This document shows positions 15,201 through 29,370 of a stretch of 64,000 nt of DNA, one piece after another. Origin of the DNA: Plasmodium malariae (taxonomy: Eukaryota; Apicomplexa; Aconoidasida; Haemosporida; Plasmodiidae); the NCBI RefSeq assembly GCF_900090045.1, contig NC_041782.1:372001-436000 (forward strand), given 5' to 3'. Within the stretch, counting starts at the first letter, position 1. Each line of letters starts with the position of its first letter. The notes beneath the pieces were generated by a model that searched no databases, was not told where the DNA came from, and was given only the letters and a program-made list of their open reading frames with translations. A program made the translations under genes and the position numbers.

Positions 15201-15558
15201 TGAATAGCAAATATATATAAATATAAATATATTTTGAGATAAATTTATATGTAATGCAATTATCACATAATAATACCTTATTTAGTGTTTTTTTTTAAAA
15301 CCTTATATTTTTCCTTATTTTTACTTAATAATATTACATACAAAAATTCCTTTAATATTTATATTTACTGTATCCTTTTCTTTTTAGTTTCTAGTGTTCA
15401 TTATAATTATATTAAAATGAAGAATGGTAAACTGTTTTAAATTTAAGGCGACAAAAAAAAATAAATAATTATTATATGTTACACTCAGTATTATGGAAAA
15501 ACTGTATTTCGATAATTCCATCAATACAAAAGATTAAGCGTCCACAAATAAACTCAAC

Positions 15559-16474
15559 ATGCTGATACAAAAAAATAAATTCTTCTACTCTATTAAAATT
15601 TTCTCATTAATTTATTAATATGGGCATGCCATTATTCCTACGGGGTCAGATAATTATTATATGTAATAATTTCTATACATTTTTTGTAATTGTAAATTTT
15701 TAATTCTAAACTAAAATTATGTTTATATGGAAATAATTATACTTTTTTAAATATTAAATATTTACTTTAATTTTTAGACGATTATCGCTACAATATTATG
15801 GAATAAGAAAATCAACATAATTATTATGCCAAATGCAAGAATAAGCAGGACATTAAAATGAAAAACAAACGTAGATTTCCATCAGAGATAATCATCTCTA
15901 AAAGAAAAAGTAAGGCACGCAGATGATGAGGGTGTATATAACATTGGAAATAGATTAAATACATTAATACAAAATGATAATCTAATAGAATATTTTAATA
16001 TATTAAAGCATGAAGGAAAAGTTCTAAAAACAAGTAATTCGTTAAATTTAAGGATAATTAAAAAAATCCCTTGAATCATTAAAATTTGATATTTATCATG
16101 AAACAGAATTTGTAGAATTAAAAAAAAAATTTTATAGAGTTAGCATATTTAAGTAAGGAAAAAGAAATATGTTTCCCTCGATATATAAAAGTTTGAAAAA
16201 ATTAGATACAAGATATGAAAGAGAAGTTATAAAACTACTGAATACTAAATGCAAAACAACAAATTATTTTGGAAGTAAATTTGAAATAAATATTAAAAAT
16301 TTAATAACGCTTTTTACGCTAATTATATTATCAGGATGCGGCATCATATTAATGTGTACAAAATTTCAATTTATTTCAGGTATTTTAATATCATCCATAA
16401 TATTTATATTAGTGATATATTATGTTTCCCATAAAGTATCGAAAATATTGACACACCTAATGATAATAAGTTAA
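15559..16474 (+). pseudogene. Decayed two-exon exported-protein gene with C-terminal two-TM region
   Basis: Exon 1 (15559 to about 15655) starts MLIQKNKFFYSIKIFSLIY; one frame change and a stop later it reads LLIWACHYSYGV, the usual hydrophobic leader of this gene class. Exon 2 begins after a TTTTTAG acceptor (15778) with MPNARISRTLK, a plausible decayed PEXEL. The body is split over frames: YNIGNRLNTLIQNDNLIEYF near 15935-16075, FDIYHETEFVELKKKFYRV near 16085-16155, then 16169-16474 with YKSLKKLDTRYEREVIKLL followed by two hydrophobic helices. The K-KLD-YE block before two TM helices matches the fam-l/Pv-fam style exported proteins of P. malariae, P. ovale and P. vivax. At least three frame changes and several stops mark it as a pseudogene. 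It is the only clear plus-strand gene of this class here. Confidence 0.7.
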
Positions 16475-16479
16475 ATAGG

Positions 16480-19400
16480 TATAAAAAAAATTCTAAACTG
16501 TCCTTAGGATTATATTAAAGAAAGTTTCTTGAAAATATTTAAATTGAATACCCTAATTTTAATATACATGGAATTTTATATTTTTAAGAGTACATAAAAT
16601 TTCCTATTACATATGTAATTTGTGAACTATATTCTTTTCAAAATTTATCCAAAAATATATTTATAAAATTATTTTAATCTCTCCTGATGAAAATAGATCA
16701 TATTTATATTTTGTCTTTATTTATATAATTAATTTTGTACAAAACCAATAATAACTCTAACAACTTGGTTTTTTTTTCACTATTTCTTTTTATTTATACA
16801 TCTACAAAAGTCGCCTATATATTTGTGCTTTAGTTATTTTCCCAAAGTTATACTTCGACTAATTTATTATCCTTGTAATTAATAGTGTTATTGTTCTTTC
16901 TTTCATTTTTTTTTCAATACATATATATATATATAAAGTTTTTAAAGACATAAAATTATAAGACTTATAATTATTCACTTTATGTAAATTCATTTAACGA
17001 ATTAATAAACATGTGCGTTAAATGCTAATTAGGATAATTTTGTTGAGAAAAATAATATTCTAAACATTAAAGTGTTTTAATTAAGTATAAAAACTAATTT
17101 AATAATTTTTATGCTTAATAGAAACAGTTTTTATTCATAAATTTTAACTTTTTCGAATGATTTATTTTGATTCTATAGAAAGTGAATATACTAAAAAATA
17201 AATTCTTTTACATTATAAATAAAATTATTATCCCATAATCATTTATTAAGTATACATATATATACTATTTTACTTATTTTTTTATTCTTTTTTTTTTTTC
17301 TTCACTCTTTATATTATGCTATATTAACAGCAACTTTTAATTTTATTTATTTTATTAAGTTTTATTAAGTTCCTTTACTTCTATATGGTCTACAAAAATA
17401 TATAATATTAATGTAGAAAAAAAGTAATTATATGCTATATATATATATATATATATATTTTATATATCGTGTTTATCTTTTTGTTATTAAAATTCATGCA
17501 CTTTTAAAATTGAATATTCTTGAAAAAATTGAATTTCAAACATCAATATTAGAATAATTACTAAAAATAAAAATTTGAAAGAAAATATAAAATTTCAGTG
17601 TAATATATAGGTAAAGAATCATAAAAGTAATAAATATGTAATACAGCAAATGTAGTTTTTCCATTACAACTTGTACTTGACAGTTCCTTTTTGATTTAAA
17701 TTCTAACAATGGATAAAAAACAATTAGTAATTAATAATTTTCATAAGATAATAATAAAATTATACATGGCTAATTTTTCGTAGAGTGATTCTACTATATA
17801 AGTTCATTCTCCATTTTGATTTGTTAAAAATGAATTACATACTACATGAACGTGATAATTAATATGCAATTCTAATATAACTGAATTTTTACATAAAAAC
17901 AAAATTTGAAATTTTATTTAGAGTCATAAAAATAATGACTTACAAAATACAAGTTAAAAGTTTTATTTCAGTTGTTATTATAACTTTTATTTTTTATATG
18001 ATTAAATCACTTAACCGATTGTAATAACTTATCTGAATTAGATACTACTCAATAATATTTTATAATCATGGTATTATACGATAAAAAAATGCATCCTATT
18101 AAGAATTATTCATCTATTATATCAGATATGAATATTCACTTATGTGGAATAATTTTGCTAGAGTGCTTGAGATCTATATATCCATTTTTTTGTTCATTGG
18201 TTAGTTATTTTTTTGTACATCTTGTTAATTCATTACAGGGTTAATTATTTATTCGACCAATAATACACTAAAATTTATATTATATATTTTATTGTTTATA
18301 ATACTGTGATAAATATTTATGTGTACATGTATATTATTATTTATTTTATGTATTTTTAATTCATAATGGCTAATAAAGTTAAAAACAGGCATCTATAAAT
18401 GTGCTACATTGTGAGATGCACAATTCAGAATTAAAAATACAAGGATTAAACATAAAAATTTAAATAAAGAAATTATGCAGATATTAATTTATAAAATGTG
18501 AATAATGAATTTGAAAAAAAAATATTTCTTTTATGTAATATTTTGTAAAATTATATTTTGATGAATACATATATGCCTTTTTTTCTGTATTTATATAAGC
18601 TTTTCATAATAGCTGTAACTTCCAGATTATTTTAAACTTGTATTTAAAAAAAAAAAATTATTTTTTATGAGTCACTGTATAATTATTTGTAGTTAAGGTA
18701 TATAATTAACAGTTATTATACAAAATGAGATAACTATTAATTACATAAAATTTCTCTTCAAACTTATACTATTCTTATTATTATAAGGTGTCTTTCCCTT
18801 AATGCTGTTGTTTAAAACATTGAATATGGCTACATAGAAATAAATTTGCACATACTAAAAAATATGTTATTATTAAAATAACCATTAATATATATCCATT
18901 AAATAATCTCCTTTTCCTTTTTTTTGTAGACGTTAACCTTAGGTTAAAAATAGACTCTGTGATATATTTAATTAATATTGAAATCATTTACTTTGCACAC
19001 CTTTTAATTCTTATGTATTATAGTATATCTTTTTATTATTAAGAGTTTCCACTATCTTTTATAAAATATATTTCATACGTTATATTACGTTCCTTCGGTA
19101 TTACAATTTTGGTTAACTAATCACTATTTAGTAGTTATAATATGCAATATTTATTAAATTAACCTTAAAAATTATCATCAGATTATAAATTTGCATATTA
19201 TAATTATTTTAATTTTATAACGATAACTAATACTGTATAATAATATCTATAACTGTTGTAAGGACTTAATAAATGTGTGCCATATATTAACATTTGTAAT
19301 CATTTACAAAAATTTTTTAAAATATATTCAATTTATAAAATATCCGAATAACATACAAGCATATAAGTAGTTCCATTCAGTGAAAAAAAATTATATATTG

Positions 19401-21290
19401 TTAAAATATATGATATAGAATAATATAATAATTCCAAATAGAATAATATTCTTTAATTATTAGTTAAAATAAAAGTACATGATATAATTATGGAAATATT
19501 GTAATATTTCGTGTTTTCTGAAGTAATATATTTATAACGTGATCATTTACATAGTTTGAATAATTTATAGAAGGAATTAATTTTTATTCTTCTTTTGAGA
19601 ATTAAATTTTATAATACTAAAGAATGTTTTTGTATTCTATACAGTAATGACATTATGAAAAATGAATATTTTTATAAATTTAATTTTTAATTTTCATATT
19701 TCCTTTTTTAATAACAATATCTTAACTTCTTACACATTACTTCATTTGTTGTAACTACCGTTCGTCTATATTCTAACATAAAAGGAAAATTATGTAATCC
19801 TATAAAAACCTGATCTTATAAAGGTACACAGTTCTTCTGGATATTTTTTCCTATTATTGTGAATTAACATAATTAATTATAAATAAATATTTATGTTAAA
19901 TGGAAATGTGTACACTCAAGAATTAATAGGATACTATGCTATAAATTAGATAAACCTTTAAATTAATTAATTAATAAACAAGAGGGAAAAAAAAATACAT
20001 TTTCGTACTACAAATCCTCTACATATATATACTATTTACACGGAAGAAATATTTAACAGAATATAGTAATCCTTAATATTAACGAAAAACAAAATAATAT
20101 AAAAATAAATAAATATAGAGGAATTATTGCTTAATGTGTAGTTGTACGAGAATAACCATGCTTCTATAATGCGGTTGTTTAGTTATAGCAAAAATAAAAA
20201 TGTTTATGCTTTTTTGTTATGAATTTGCTTTACAATATATATTTAAGTAATTTTTATAAAATTGTATTAAACAAACAATTAAATATGAAAATATAATAAA
20301 TATGTGTCCTTTTATTAACTATTAAAAATAATTGTATTACTGTAAATCTAAGATCTGTAACATAAAATTCATTTCCAAAAATTTATATAATATTAATAGA
20401 TTTTATCTTATTCCTATTAATTAATGCTTAACTAAAATTTTGAACCTTAAGCCACAAAACTCTATTCCTTATTAATATAATAAAAAGTATATAGTTATTC
20501 AGATTTTTATGACTTATGACATACTATAATAACCAAAATTTATTAAATATTAAACACATTTTACTATTATTTATATTAATTTAATATTAATTTATTTTTT
20601 AAAGACACTTAATAAAAAAAAATAAAAGAAAAGAATTAAACCAATAATATAAAAACATAATGATAATAATTAAAAATTTTAAATATAAGTATTATCCAAA
20701 AATACGCAAAACAAAATTTTATGTTCTCAGCGAACAAGATAAAAACTTTTAATTTCACATTTACTACATAGAAATATAAATAAAAAAATTCTTTTTATTT
20801 TCCTGAATAATTTTTTCCAAATCAGATGATATTATATAACATACTGATTAAAGGAATTTTATTCGATACAATAATGAAGAAGATATATATTTCTTTTTGA
20901 ATTTATATTATAAAACTGTAACGTATTATGTGATCAGTCATATATATCTTTACCGTACTTCTTACCCTTAATTTTCTTTTTCCTTAATAATTTAATACTA
21001 AATCACGATTCAAAAGAATTAAAATAATATTCAAATAAAATATATGTAACATGTATAATATATTTATTTTGTATATCTTATTTATAAAAATATTTTATGA
21101 ATAATAACACGAATAATTTATACATTAAAATGGGCATTTTTCATTCACATTATAAAAAAGGAAAAACGTAATGCATATTCTAACTACTAAATTAAGTAGC
21201 AGATTAATTCATAATAAATTGCATTTAGTTATATTTTCATGCTTTACTGATTTACAAGGATAATTGTAATTAATACCATCAAACGAATAA
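16480..21290. other. Intergenic A+T-rich spacer
   Basis: No gene supported. It contains a (TA)n run at 17436-17458 and a short minus-strand frame at 18987-18799 with a Lys/Arg-rich patch before a hydrophobic stretch (STKKRKRRLF, then LMVILIITYFLV). That frame resembles the end of a membrane protein but is too short to call. Confidence 0.5.
17436..17458. repeat. (TA)n microsatellite
   Basis: About 11 TA units, flanked by TTTTATATATCG. Confidence 0.85.
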
Positions 21291-21297
21291 TGATTGG

Positions 21298-22440
21298 TTA
21301 CTGAATTCCTAGAATTTTAGTTTTTAACACTTCTTGCAATTTCGCTAGGTAATATGTACTTTTAATATCCCCACTTTTAATCCATAAGGCTTATCTAACC
21401 AATTTCAAGGATTATGTTTCTCTGTAGATTTGAACTTGTAACAAAATTGCTCTTCATGGAAGGCTTGATTAGGATTTACACTTTCTAACATATTGACAGA
21501 TTTATGAATTAATATATCCAATTCTTCATCATGAACTTAAAATTTAATATCTTTTTTCCTTTTGTGGATTATCAGCTTGTGATATAAATATGTTATTGTT
21601 CCGTATTTCTTGGGTTTTCACACCTAAACATAGTTTGCTACATTCTCATTTAGTGGAGATAGATTACAAGATTTTTTTTTCCCTCCAGTCTTACTATTAC
21701 AAGTAAAAAGATGAAATGAGCTCATATCTAATTCTGAGACTTTATGATATACTTGTCTTTCATAATATTTAAATTTAGCTCAACTCTTTTTGTTAGTTCT
21801 GAATTATCCTTTTTTGATTCCATGGTAAATAAAAGAATATAATAATTATTTATTTCATTACACTCCAAATATAAACTGAACAATACGTAGTCTCTAAAAA
21901 AAAATTTTCATGTTTCTTATACCATTACTAAAATACATTAATACATAACAGATATTTATTATACTAATTCATTAGGATACTTTAACAAGCAATATCTTTT
22001 GTTATAAATATATATATACATAATTTTTGAAATAAATATACAAATTTTCCATTTCCATCCAATAGTCCAAAACATAAGAATCAATACCGTAGGAACAATT
22101 TCACTGATATAATTAGATAAAAATCGGAGTCATTACATTTTTAAATTTATTATCAACTACTGATATCATAATTTGGTTATTTTCCTTTCTAGAATATTTC
22201 AAAATTTCATTATATAACCAGTATTTGAAATATCAAAAGAACTCTAATTTTTTTCATTCTTTGTTTTAATTATATTTTTACAATTTCTTGAAATTTATTT
22301 ACATAGTTTTTTCAAGTTGTTATTTTTTCCAAAATCAATATTTTCACCACAATACTTATTAAAATCTTCCTACTAATCTCTGTATTGTAATTATAATATT
22401 TTCTATATATGAAGATAAATTTTTTAAAATATCTTCCTAA
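21298..22440 (-). pseudogene. pir: PIR (vir/kir/pir superfamily) pseudogene plus a following unassigned relic
   Basis: Read on the minus strand, pieces in several frames follow the PIR order. They are DILKNLSSYIE, NKYCGENIDFGKNNNLKKLC, KYWLYNEILKYSRKENN, FKNVMTPIFI, then CSYGIDSYVLDYWMEMENLY. In PIR proteins the Cys-containing N-terminal part is followed by an 'L-YWLYDEI' helix, a short 'F' helix and a 'W..K..LYDY' block, and the same sequence of elements is visible. Stops and one- or two-base shifts separate them. The last 500 bases (21860-21298) give CLGVKTQEIRNNNIF and DEELDILIHKSVNMLESVNP; these do not look like PIR and may belong to a second decayed gene. PIR proteins are variant antigens of the infected red cell in this part of the genus. 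Confidence 0.65.
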
Positions 22441-22459
22441 ATGTAAAAGATATGCAAAT

Positions 22460-25400
22460 AATTAACTATAACTAGATTTTATATAACAACACACTATACT
22501 TGAATAAAAATAGAACATTTACAAAAAGTAATTAATAATAATTTAATAATAAAATGAGATATCCATACTCATCATTACACTTTTGTGCCATCCAATTTTA
22601 ATGCATATTTATTTTATAAAATAATAAAAAATTTATAATATAAGAGTACAGAAATTATAAAAAAATAAATAAAATAATTAATTTTATTTATGTACATATA
22701 CTTAAATTAATTTTCAAATTAAAAAGTATATATATTATAAATAATAGTTCTTCAATTAACTCCTAAGATTAAAATACAATAATATTATTAATTGAGAATA
22801 AAATAAATATTCATAATTATAAAAAATTGAAACGAATTTTTGCATTATAATATTAAGAAAAATACAATTTCATATAGTAAGATGTTAATTAAAACAATTT
22901 TCATTTGCATATGTGCACAATAATTCTTTTAATTTTTTTTTTTTTTTTTTTTGTAAACTGCATAATAATGTAATTTATACTAAAATATTTTACTTTTTTT
23001 TACATATGATATATTCTTTATACATAAATACTGATATAATAACATATTATTTATTAGAAACATTTATTTGATTTTCATATATAATGCTATCCTACTCAAT
23101 TAAATCTATATATCTTCCTTAAATAGTTAAAAAGTTCTACATTTATATCACCATTATTATCAGATAACACATTATAAAATTAAATATTATAAATATTAAT
23201 ATATAATATTTAAGAGAAAATATAATATTTGAATATATAAAATTTTTTAGTCATCATGATTACAAAATTACCCCATTTATTTTTCTATATATTAAATTAT
23301 AGGAAAATTACTAGTTTATATTATTTTACAACTATTATTAAGTAATGTATATATATTTTTTTTTTCTTTTTTGTAAAATATATTTTCTCTTAAAATTAAA
23401 AATAAAACTTGTTAATTTTGTTCTTCCCAAATATTTAAATCGTTTATCATACGTTTTATGCATTTCCTAATTTAAACAATTTATTTTTAGTTTTTCAAGT
23501 AATATACCTTTCTAAAAGTATAAAAAAAGACATTATACTAATTTAAAAAATATCTTATATTTATTTATAATTTATAAGGAATATTTTGATGTACCATAGT
23601 CAATAAAAAATAAGTGCACTAAGTATATTAATTATTTTTGTTGATTTCTTAATATAATAGAAAAAAAAAAAAAACATTTTATATATTATGGTACCATGCT
23701 CTAATGCATAAATAAAAATTATAATCATAAAAAAATATTATATAGAATAAATTATTATTAAATCAGATAAAAATATTTTAATTAACTTGATAAATTGTAT
23801 AATAACTATTTCTATCTCGATTAAACAAAATATATAAAAAAACAAAAAAACGACTTTATATTAAAAATGTTGGTATACACAACATTCACCTGAAACGTGA
23901 TATATATTATTAGTTAATAATTCCACGAATTAATTTAAGTCCTTCTTTAAATTCCACTTTTTTATAAACTTATGTTCATTTAAACATAAATATGCTTCTA
24001 AAAGTTCAATATTCAATTGAAAATGTTAGGCAACCTTATTATTAACTACAAATATTCCACACACGGAATTTTCAATATTCCAAGAAAATATACTTAAAAA
24101 CCTTTTATAAAAATATATAACATAAAATAAATTAAAAAAATATATATATATTTATGCAAATACGAATTTTATTTTATTAACTGTAGTAAATAAATAAATA
24201 CAGCAAGATACGAAGTAGAAACGAACGGAAAATAGAAAATTATAATAAAATATCTATTATAAAATTATTTTATCCAATTAAAAATTATTATATATTGGAA
24301 CTATAAACACATATTTTATTCCTAAATAAAGATATTCTATGTAAAATATAATTTTTCATCTTATAAATGGTAATTTTTATTTAAATACTTTGCAATATAT
24401 ATATAATAATTATAATATAATAAAATAATTCCTTATATATATATATTATACACAAAAAATTAAAATTTTTAACATTGTATCTTAATATTTATTATTAACA
24501 AAAAAATAAAAAAAAATAACTTATATTTTTCATGTAAAATTTTAATATTATACCTAAATTTTCCAGCATACAATTCACCATTTGTTAGCTTCACTTTTAC
24601 TAGCTTATAAAACCATATATATATGATAACGTAAAATATACACAACATAAAACACATAAAATGAGATTATCACTGCACATAACTCCTATAACTAAAAAAA
24701 ATGTTAAACAAAGCATGCACTTATATTTGAATTTATGAAGAAAAATATTTGCTATATTAAATGTAATCACATAATATACTCATATATACATTGAATAAAA
24801 AATTATATATTTATTTATTTTTTAATTATATAATAATATATATGTGATAATACACTTATTCAATCCAATAATAACATATCAAATTAATAAATACTAAATT
24901 AAACGTACATGAGTAAAGCACATTTTAAATAGATCTATATTTATTAATTTTTATTGTATTAAAAAAAAAGGAGAATTATTAGTATCAAACTATTACTAAT
25001 ACTTAATATATTTTTTTCATATTTTAAAATATCACTGATAAATTATTAAATCCATTTTTAGTACATATATCTACAAATTTCCATAATAGATCAAATATAT
25101 AAATAATTACTTATGCTTATGTACATGATTATACAAGTCAAATTTACTTATGTTTTTTTCCCTTACAGATATTTTAATCTATTTATATACATAATACATT
25201 TTTAAAAAATGATCATTATTACAAAACAAAAAGGGGGATATTTATAGAATTACTCTTAATAACCTATTAAACGTGGTTCTTTAGTACACTAAAATCTTAC
25301 AATAAAAAAAGTAAACATAAAAGTACAAAAAATACTAATAGCTTAATATTATAATGTATATTTTAGTATCTCTTATAAAATTCAATTAAAATCACATTTT

Positions 25401-26150
25401 AATTAAGTAAAATATTAAATGTAGATATCCGTATCTAGATTCAAGAATTTATAATTCCCAAAATTCATAATGATCTATAAATAAGCCATTCTTAAAAACA
25501 ATGTTTTTTTATTACATATTTATAATTTCATATATATAACATTCAAAACTTTAAACATATATTAAAAACATACTCTTAATAAATACATACTACAATTTAC
25601 TTATCATAATACCATTTTTAATAAATATTAATTAAATTTTCTTTTTACCAAAACAAAAAAAAAAAAAATAATAATAATGCGCTCTTTTCTTTTTATTTTA
25701 CACAAAAAAAGATATTTACAATTAATTTAAAACAAACAATACATTTTTTTTAATTAAGTCACAAAATAATCATTTTGGACAAAAAAATATAAAAAATGGA
25801 AAAATAAAATAAGTTCTTATATTAAGGTTAAAAACATGAATTTACGTATTAATTTATCGATACAATACTAACTGCAGTTTTCCTTATGAAATTTATGGTA
25901 TATCCATGTATATTAATTATGATTATACACAAATACAAATATACGTAATATTCCAAAATTTTAAATTAAGAACAAATAATACTTTAAAATAAAAAGATAA
26001 ATATTAAAACAGTCAAACTAATTAAAAATTAAAAATACATATTTGTATATTATATATAAAAATAGTTATGTATACGTAGAGGGATTTATAAACATTAAGT
26101 AATTTTTTGTAAATTTCTTACATGTACGTATTATTTTTAAAAATATATTT
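22460..26150. other. Intergenic A+T-rich spacer with two short protein-like islands
   Basis: Non-coding by eye, with a 20-base poly-T at 22933-22952. Two minus-strand islands stand out: 24603-24554, a 50-base exon-like block bounded by AG and GTATAA, reading LVKVKLTNGELYAGKF; and about 24022-23939, reading NIELLEAYLCLNEHKFIKKW. Neither has partners that make a gene model. Confidence 0.5.
22933..22952 (+). repeat. Poly-T tract (20 bases)
   Basis: Uninterrupted run of about 20 T in intergenic sequence. Confidence 0.85.
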
Positions 26151-26157
26151 ATATAAC

Positions 26158-26741
26158 TTATTCCATATTAAATGTAATTTTCATAATAGATATTAACTCA
26201 TTATAACAGATTTTAAAATTACTTGTCTTTATTATTCTATATTTTACAAAAGTTATTAAGGTAAAAATAATACCATATATAATTAAGATAACCTTACATC
26301 CTAAATATACTGAATTTAGAATTGTAAGAGTATCAAATATAGTACTCGTTTCATTACTAATATATACAGCGTGTGATGCAAAAAGTAAAAATTTTATCAA
26401 TAAAACTAAAAAGAGAGGAGTGAATACTAGGGCTATTATTTTATGTATCATTATACTTTCTTCCTTATTATTAATATTCATGTTATTTTTAATTTCATTT
26501 ATGGAATCTAATAGATTATTTTGTTTTCAAAAAATTCATCCATACTATTAGGTAAAAACATTTTTTTCATAGATTTATTAAATTGCTCCTTAGCATTTAA
26601 TGATCGTTACTTTAATTTATCGATTTCTGATATATTGGCATTATCATTTTCTAAAATGTTTTCTTCTTATTCTAGTAATTTAGCATTCCCTCTGTAAACG
26701 TTCATATCTTTAATTTATTTTAATAACAGTGAATTCTCTGA
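26158..26741 (-). pseudogene. Decayed exported-protein-like gene with C-terminal two-TM domain
   Basis: From 26741 the minus strand reads SENSLLLK-stop-IKDMNVYRGNAKLLE-stop-EENILENDNANISEIDKLK-stop-RSLNAKEQFNKSMKKMF in one frame. After a one-base shift near 26525 it continues NLLDSINEIKNNMN into the open frame 26481-26158. That C-terminal part has two long hydrophobic segments (IIALVFTPLFLVLLIKFLLF and a second around VILIIYGIIFTLITFV). Three in-frame stops (all TAA) and one shift make it a pseudogene, but the rest is well preserved, so decay is fairly recent. A signal-like frame (MWRCIITPYFIITFFLFHFL, ATG at 26955) lies just upstream on the same strand and could be exon 1, although no clean donor was found. 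Layout (leader, YRxNAKLL motif near the exon-2 start, acidic middle, two TM) fits a subtelomeric exported protein. Confidence 0.6.
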
Positions 26742-26969
26742 TAGTAGTCATTTATTTGTTAATTATAAATAAACATTAATCTTATAATTCTTATCGAACG
26801 ATTTTACACATTTATTCTAAAAAAAAAAAAAATGTAAACATCTATTATTTGTAAGGATATATATTTCCATATTGCGAATATATTGTTTTTGAAAACAGAA
26901 AATGAAACAAAAAAAAAGTAATAATAAAATATGGAGTAATAATACAACGCCACATTATATCGAAAATAA

Positions 26970-28680
26970 AAAGGTAAATACAAGGATTTTAACGAAATTG
27001 AATTATTTAATATTTTCTTTCAATGTATACTTCCTTAATGATATTATATATTAACTACTAAAATGATAACCATGCCTAAAATCCTCGAAATAGAAAAAAA
27101 CAATATTTACATTATTATTTTTGATATATCTATTTTATATGCAATAAACTGAATTTATATAGATATCATGCAAATTAAATTTTACAAATAAAAAAATAAC
27201 TTTAAAAATGATTTAGTATAATTTCTCTATAGGGCTTCTACAGAAAAAAAAAAAAAAAATTTTACAAAAATAATTTATGCAAAATTAACTGATAAAAATA
27301 TAAAACACTTAAATAAATTATCTACTAATAAAAGTATACAATTTTTACTTTTTTTATTAACCATTTAAAAAAAAAGAAAAAAAATTATATAGGATAAAAT
27401 AAAATCAAAAATTATTTAATTAGTAATAAAAACATTGAACTTACTTAAAAGAAAGTATAACATATATGAAATATATACTAATATATATTCAGAATGTGAT
27501 TATGAACTATTACGTTGTTTCCTAGTAATAATAATAATTCTATACATATTTTGTGTACCATTTCGTGTTTTCATTATCTAATTTTTATTATTAGGACAGT
27601 ACATATAATGGAATAAGAATATGAAGTTATAAATAAATATTTTTTTTTATAATATATATAGTAGTATTTACATAAAAATAATGTTTTCTTTTTTTTTAAC
27701 TATTATATACTAAGAAACTAAAATTTATAGTTACTAAAAAATATCTGAATTTATGTATATTTTTAAATGTACTACAATAATAAAAATTTTACTTTTCAAT
27801 AATGATTTTACAATAATATAATTTGTATCGAAATCGGAGTATAATTTAATATTATCTATTGAAATATTTAAAAATTCAAAAATTCCAAATTTATTTTCCG
27901 CTTCATAAACGTTCAAAAACATATATTTAGATATATACTATTGTAATAAAAAAATATAAGCAAAAGTTAAAAATAAATTTCGTATAAAACCATTGCATAC
28001 TTTTCAGTATTTTTAGAAATATCTATTGCAATATAATTTTACACCTAAAAGTAATAAGAACAGTATATATTTAAAACTTATTAAATAATTATAAAAAGAT
28101 ATTTAAGAATAAATAATAAATATTAATTGCTCTAATAGAAAAATTTTTAAATGTTCCACAATATACAATTATATATAAATTAATACTATTAAAATAAAGT
28201 TCTATAAAGACACATAAACAGTTAACAATCTTATATATTATAAAAATTTCTTATAACAAAAAAACTGTATTATATATTATTGTGTTTGCTTCTCTAAAAT
28301 TATAACTCCTCAGCTCATAATAATAATTTTATTGTACGCCAGAAAATGTTAGACGGTGAATAAAATAATAAAAAATATATAGCATTTAAAATAATTTTCT
28401 TGAATTCCTAAATAAGTGGGCACGATTCTACATAATTATATTTTCATTTCATTACACTTATATAAATATTGTAATATTTATAATGTTCTAGACTAGTATC
28501 TCTTACATATTTTTATCTTTTTATCACTACATACTATTACGAAATAAAAAAAATATTTTACATAAAAAATTCGTTAACATAAAAAGTGCTAAAAAAGGAA
28601 CCTATAACTGATGTCATAAAATAAATTGCAAACAGGTATATGTTCTATTTAATATAATGAAAATAATATATTAATTTGAT
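26970..28680. other. Intergenic spacer
   Basis: A+T-rich, with poly-A runs near 27243-27260. One minus-strand frame (27922-27734, ATG, starts MFLNVYEAENKFGIFEFLN) has an acidic, protein-like first half. It has no neighbours that make a gene, so I leave it as a possible relic. Confidence 0.4.
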
Positions 28681-28689
28681 TATATTCTA

Positions 28690-29370
28690 AATCATTCTTG
28701 GGAATATTCATTATTCTTAAACTTTTTTTCTTTTCAAATTTCATTTAATACAAATATTTATCTATTTTAAAATAATTTATTTTTCCGTGAAATCAAAGCT
28801 AATTTATGTGTGCTTTCATATTTTCCTAATATATTTAATATTTCCTATAGTATCTTCATAAGTCATAAATTAATTTGTTCATATTCATATATATTAATAG
28901 GAATATATTAACATACTATTATTTGTATGTTAACACATTATTAATATCAGCAGTTCTATTTTTTAAATAAATCTCATATACTAACTTATTATTCATTCAT
29001 CAGCTGTATTATCAAAATTTTCTTACTATATATTCTAAACGGTTCTTTTTATTCCAATACTTTTTTTTTTATTTGTAATATATTGCAAATATAATATATA
29101 TAATCAAATGAAGATCTACTAACATACTGTTTTATTATTTAATAATTTTGTAATATTATTATTTTAAAAATAATGTATCTTTTCACATGAATTATTGTTA
29201 ACAGTTCTACTATAGTAAGCGTACAAGATCATATATTTCAATTAGCATCTTAAATGAACAAAAATACCCACTCCTATTCATATATTTTTTATTGTGAAGC
29301 CATTATCACCTATATCTGTCTCTTTATTGACATTTACTTTTAGAGTTATTTTATTTAGAAAATATTTAAC
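28690..29370 (-). pseudogene. Unassigned gene relic
   Basis: Three minus-strand segments have protein-like composition. 29365-29240 gives ITLKVNVNKETDIGDNGFT, then an internal TGA and IGVGIFVHLRC. About 29060-28925 gives KNRLEYIVRKF and MNNKLVYEIYLKNRTADINN. 28875-28690 gives LNILGKYESTHKLALISRK and KKFKNNEYSQE. Stops interrupt each of them and the frame changes between segments. No family is recognised; the pieces may not all belong to one gene. Confidence 0.3.

Larger units (their letters stand above)
3961..15540. other. Long gene-poor A+T-rich spacer
   Basis: About 11.5 kb with no gene I can support. It holds (TA)n runs at 5484-5515 and 6193-6221, poly-T/poly-A tracts (for example 12886-12900), and a few short protein-like frames. 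The latter include a 35-codon frame at 5702-5809, a minus-strand 14480-14345 frame with KNEWALQAIKKLL, and a plus-strand ATG with FSFLLFILL-type hydrophobic character (minus strand, 11508-11347). These may be relics or chance. The base composition is too mixed for a Plasmodium centromere core, which is a long near-pure A/T block. Confidence 0.6.

Noticed and set aside
15882..16079. 65-codon minus-strand frame
   Set aside because: Antisense of the plus-strand exported-protein pseudogene.
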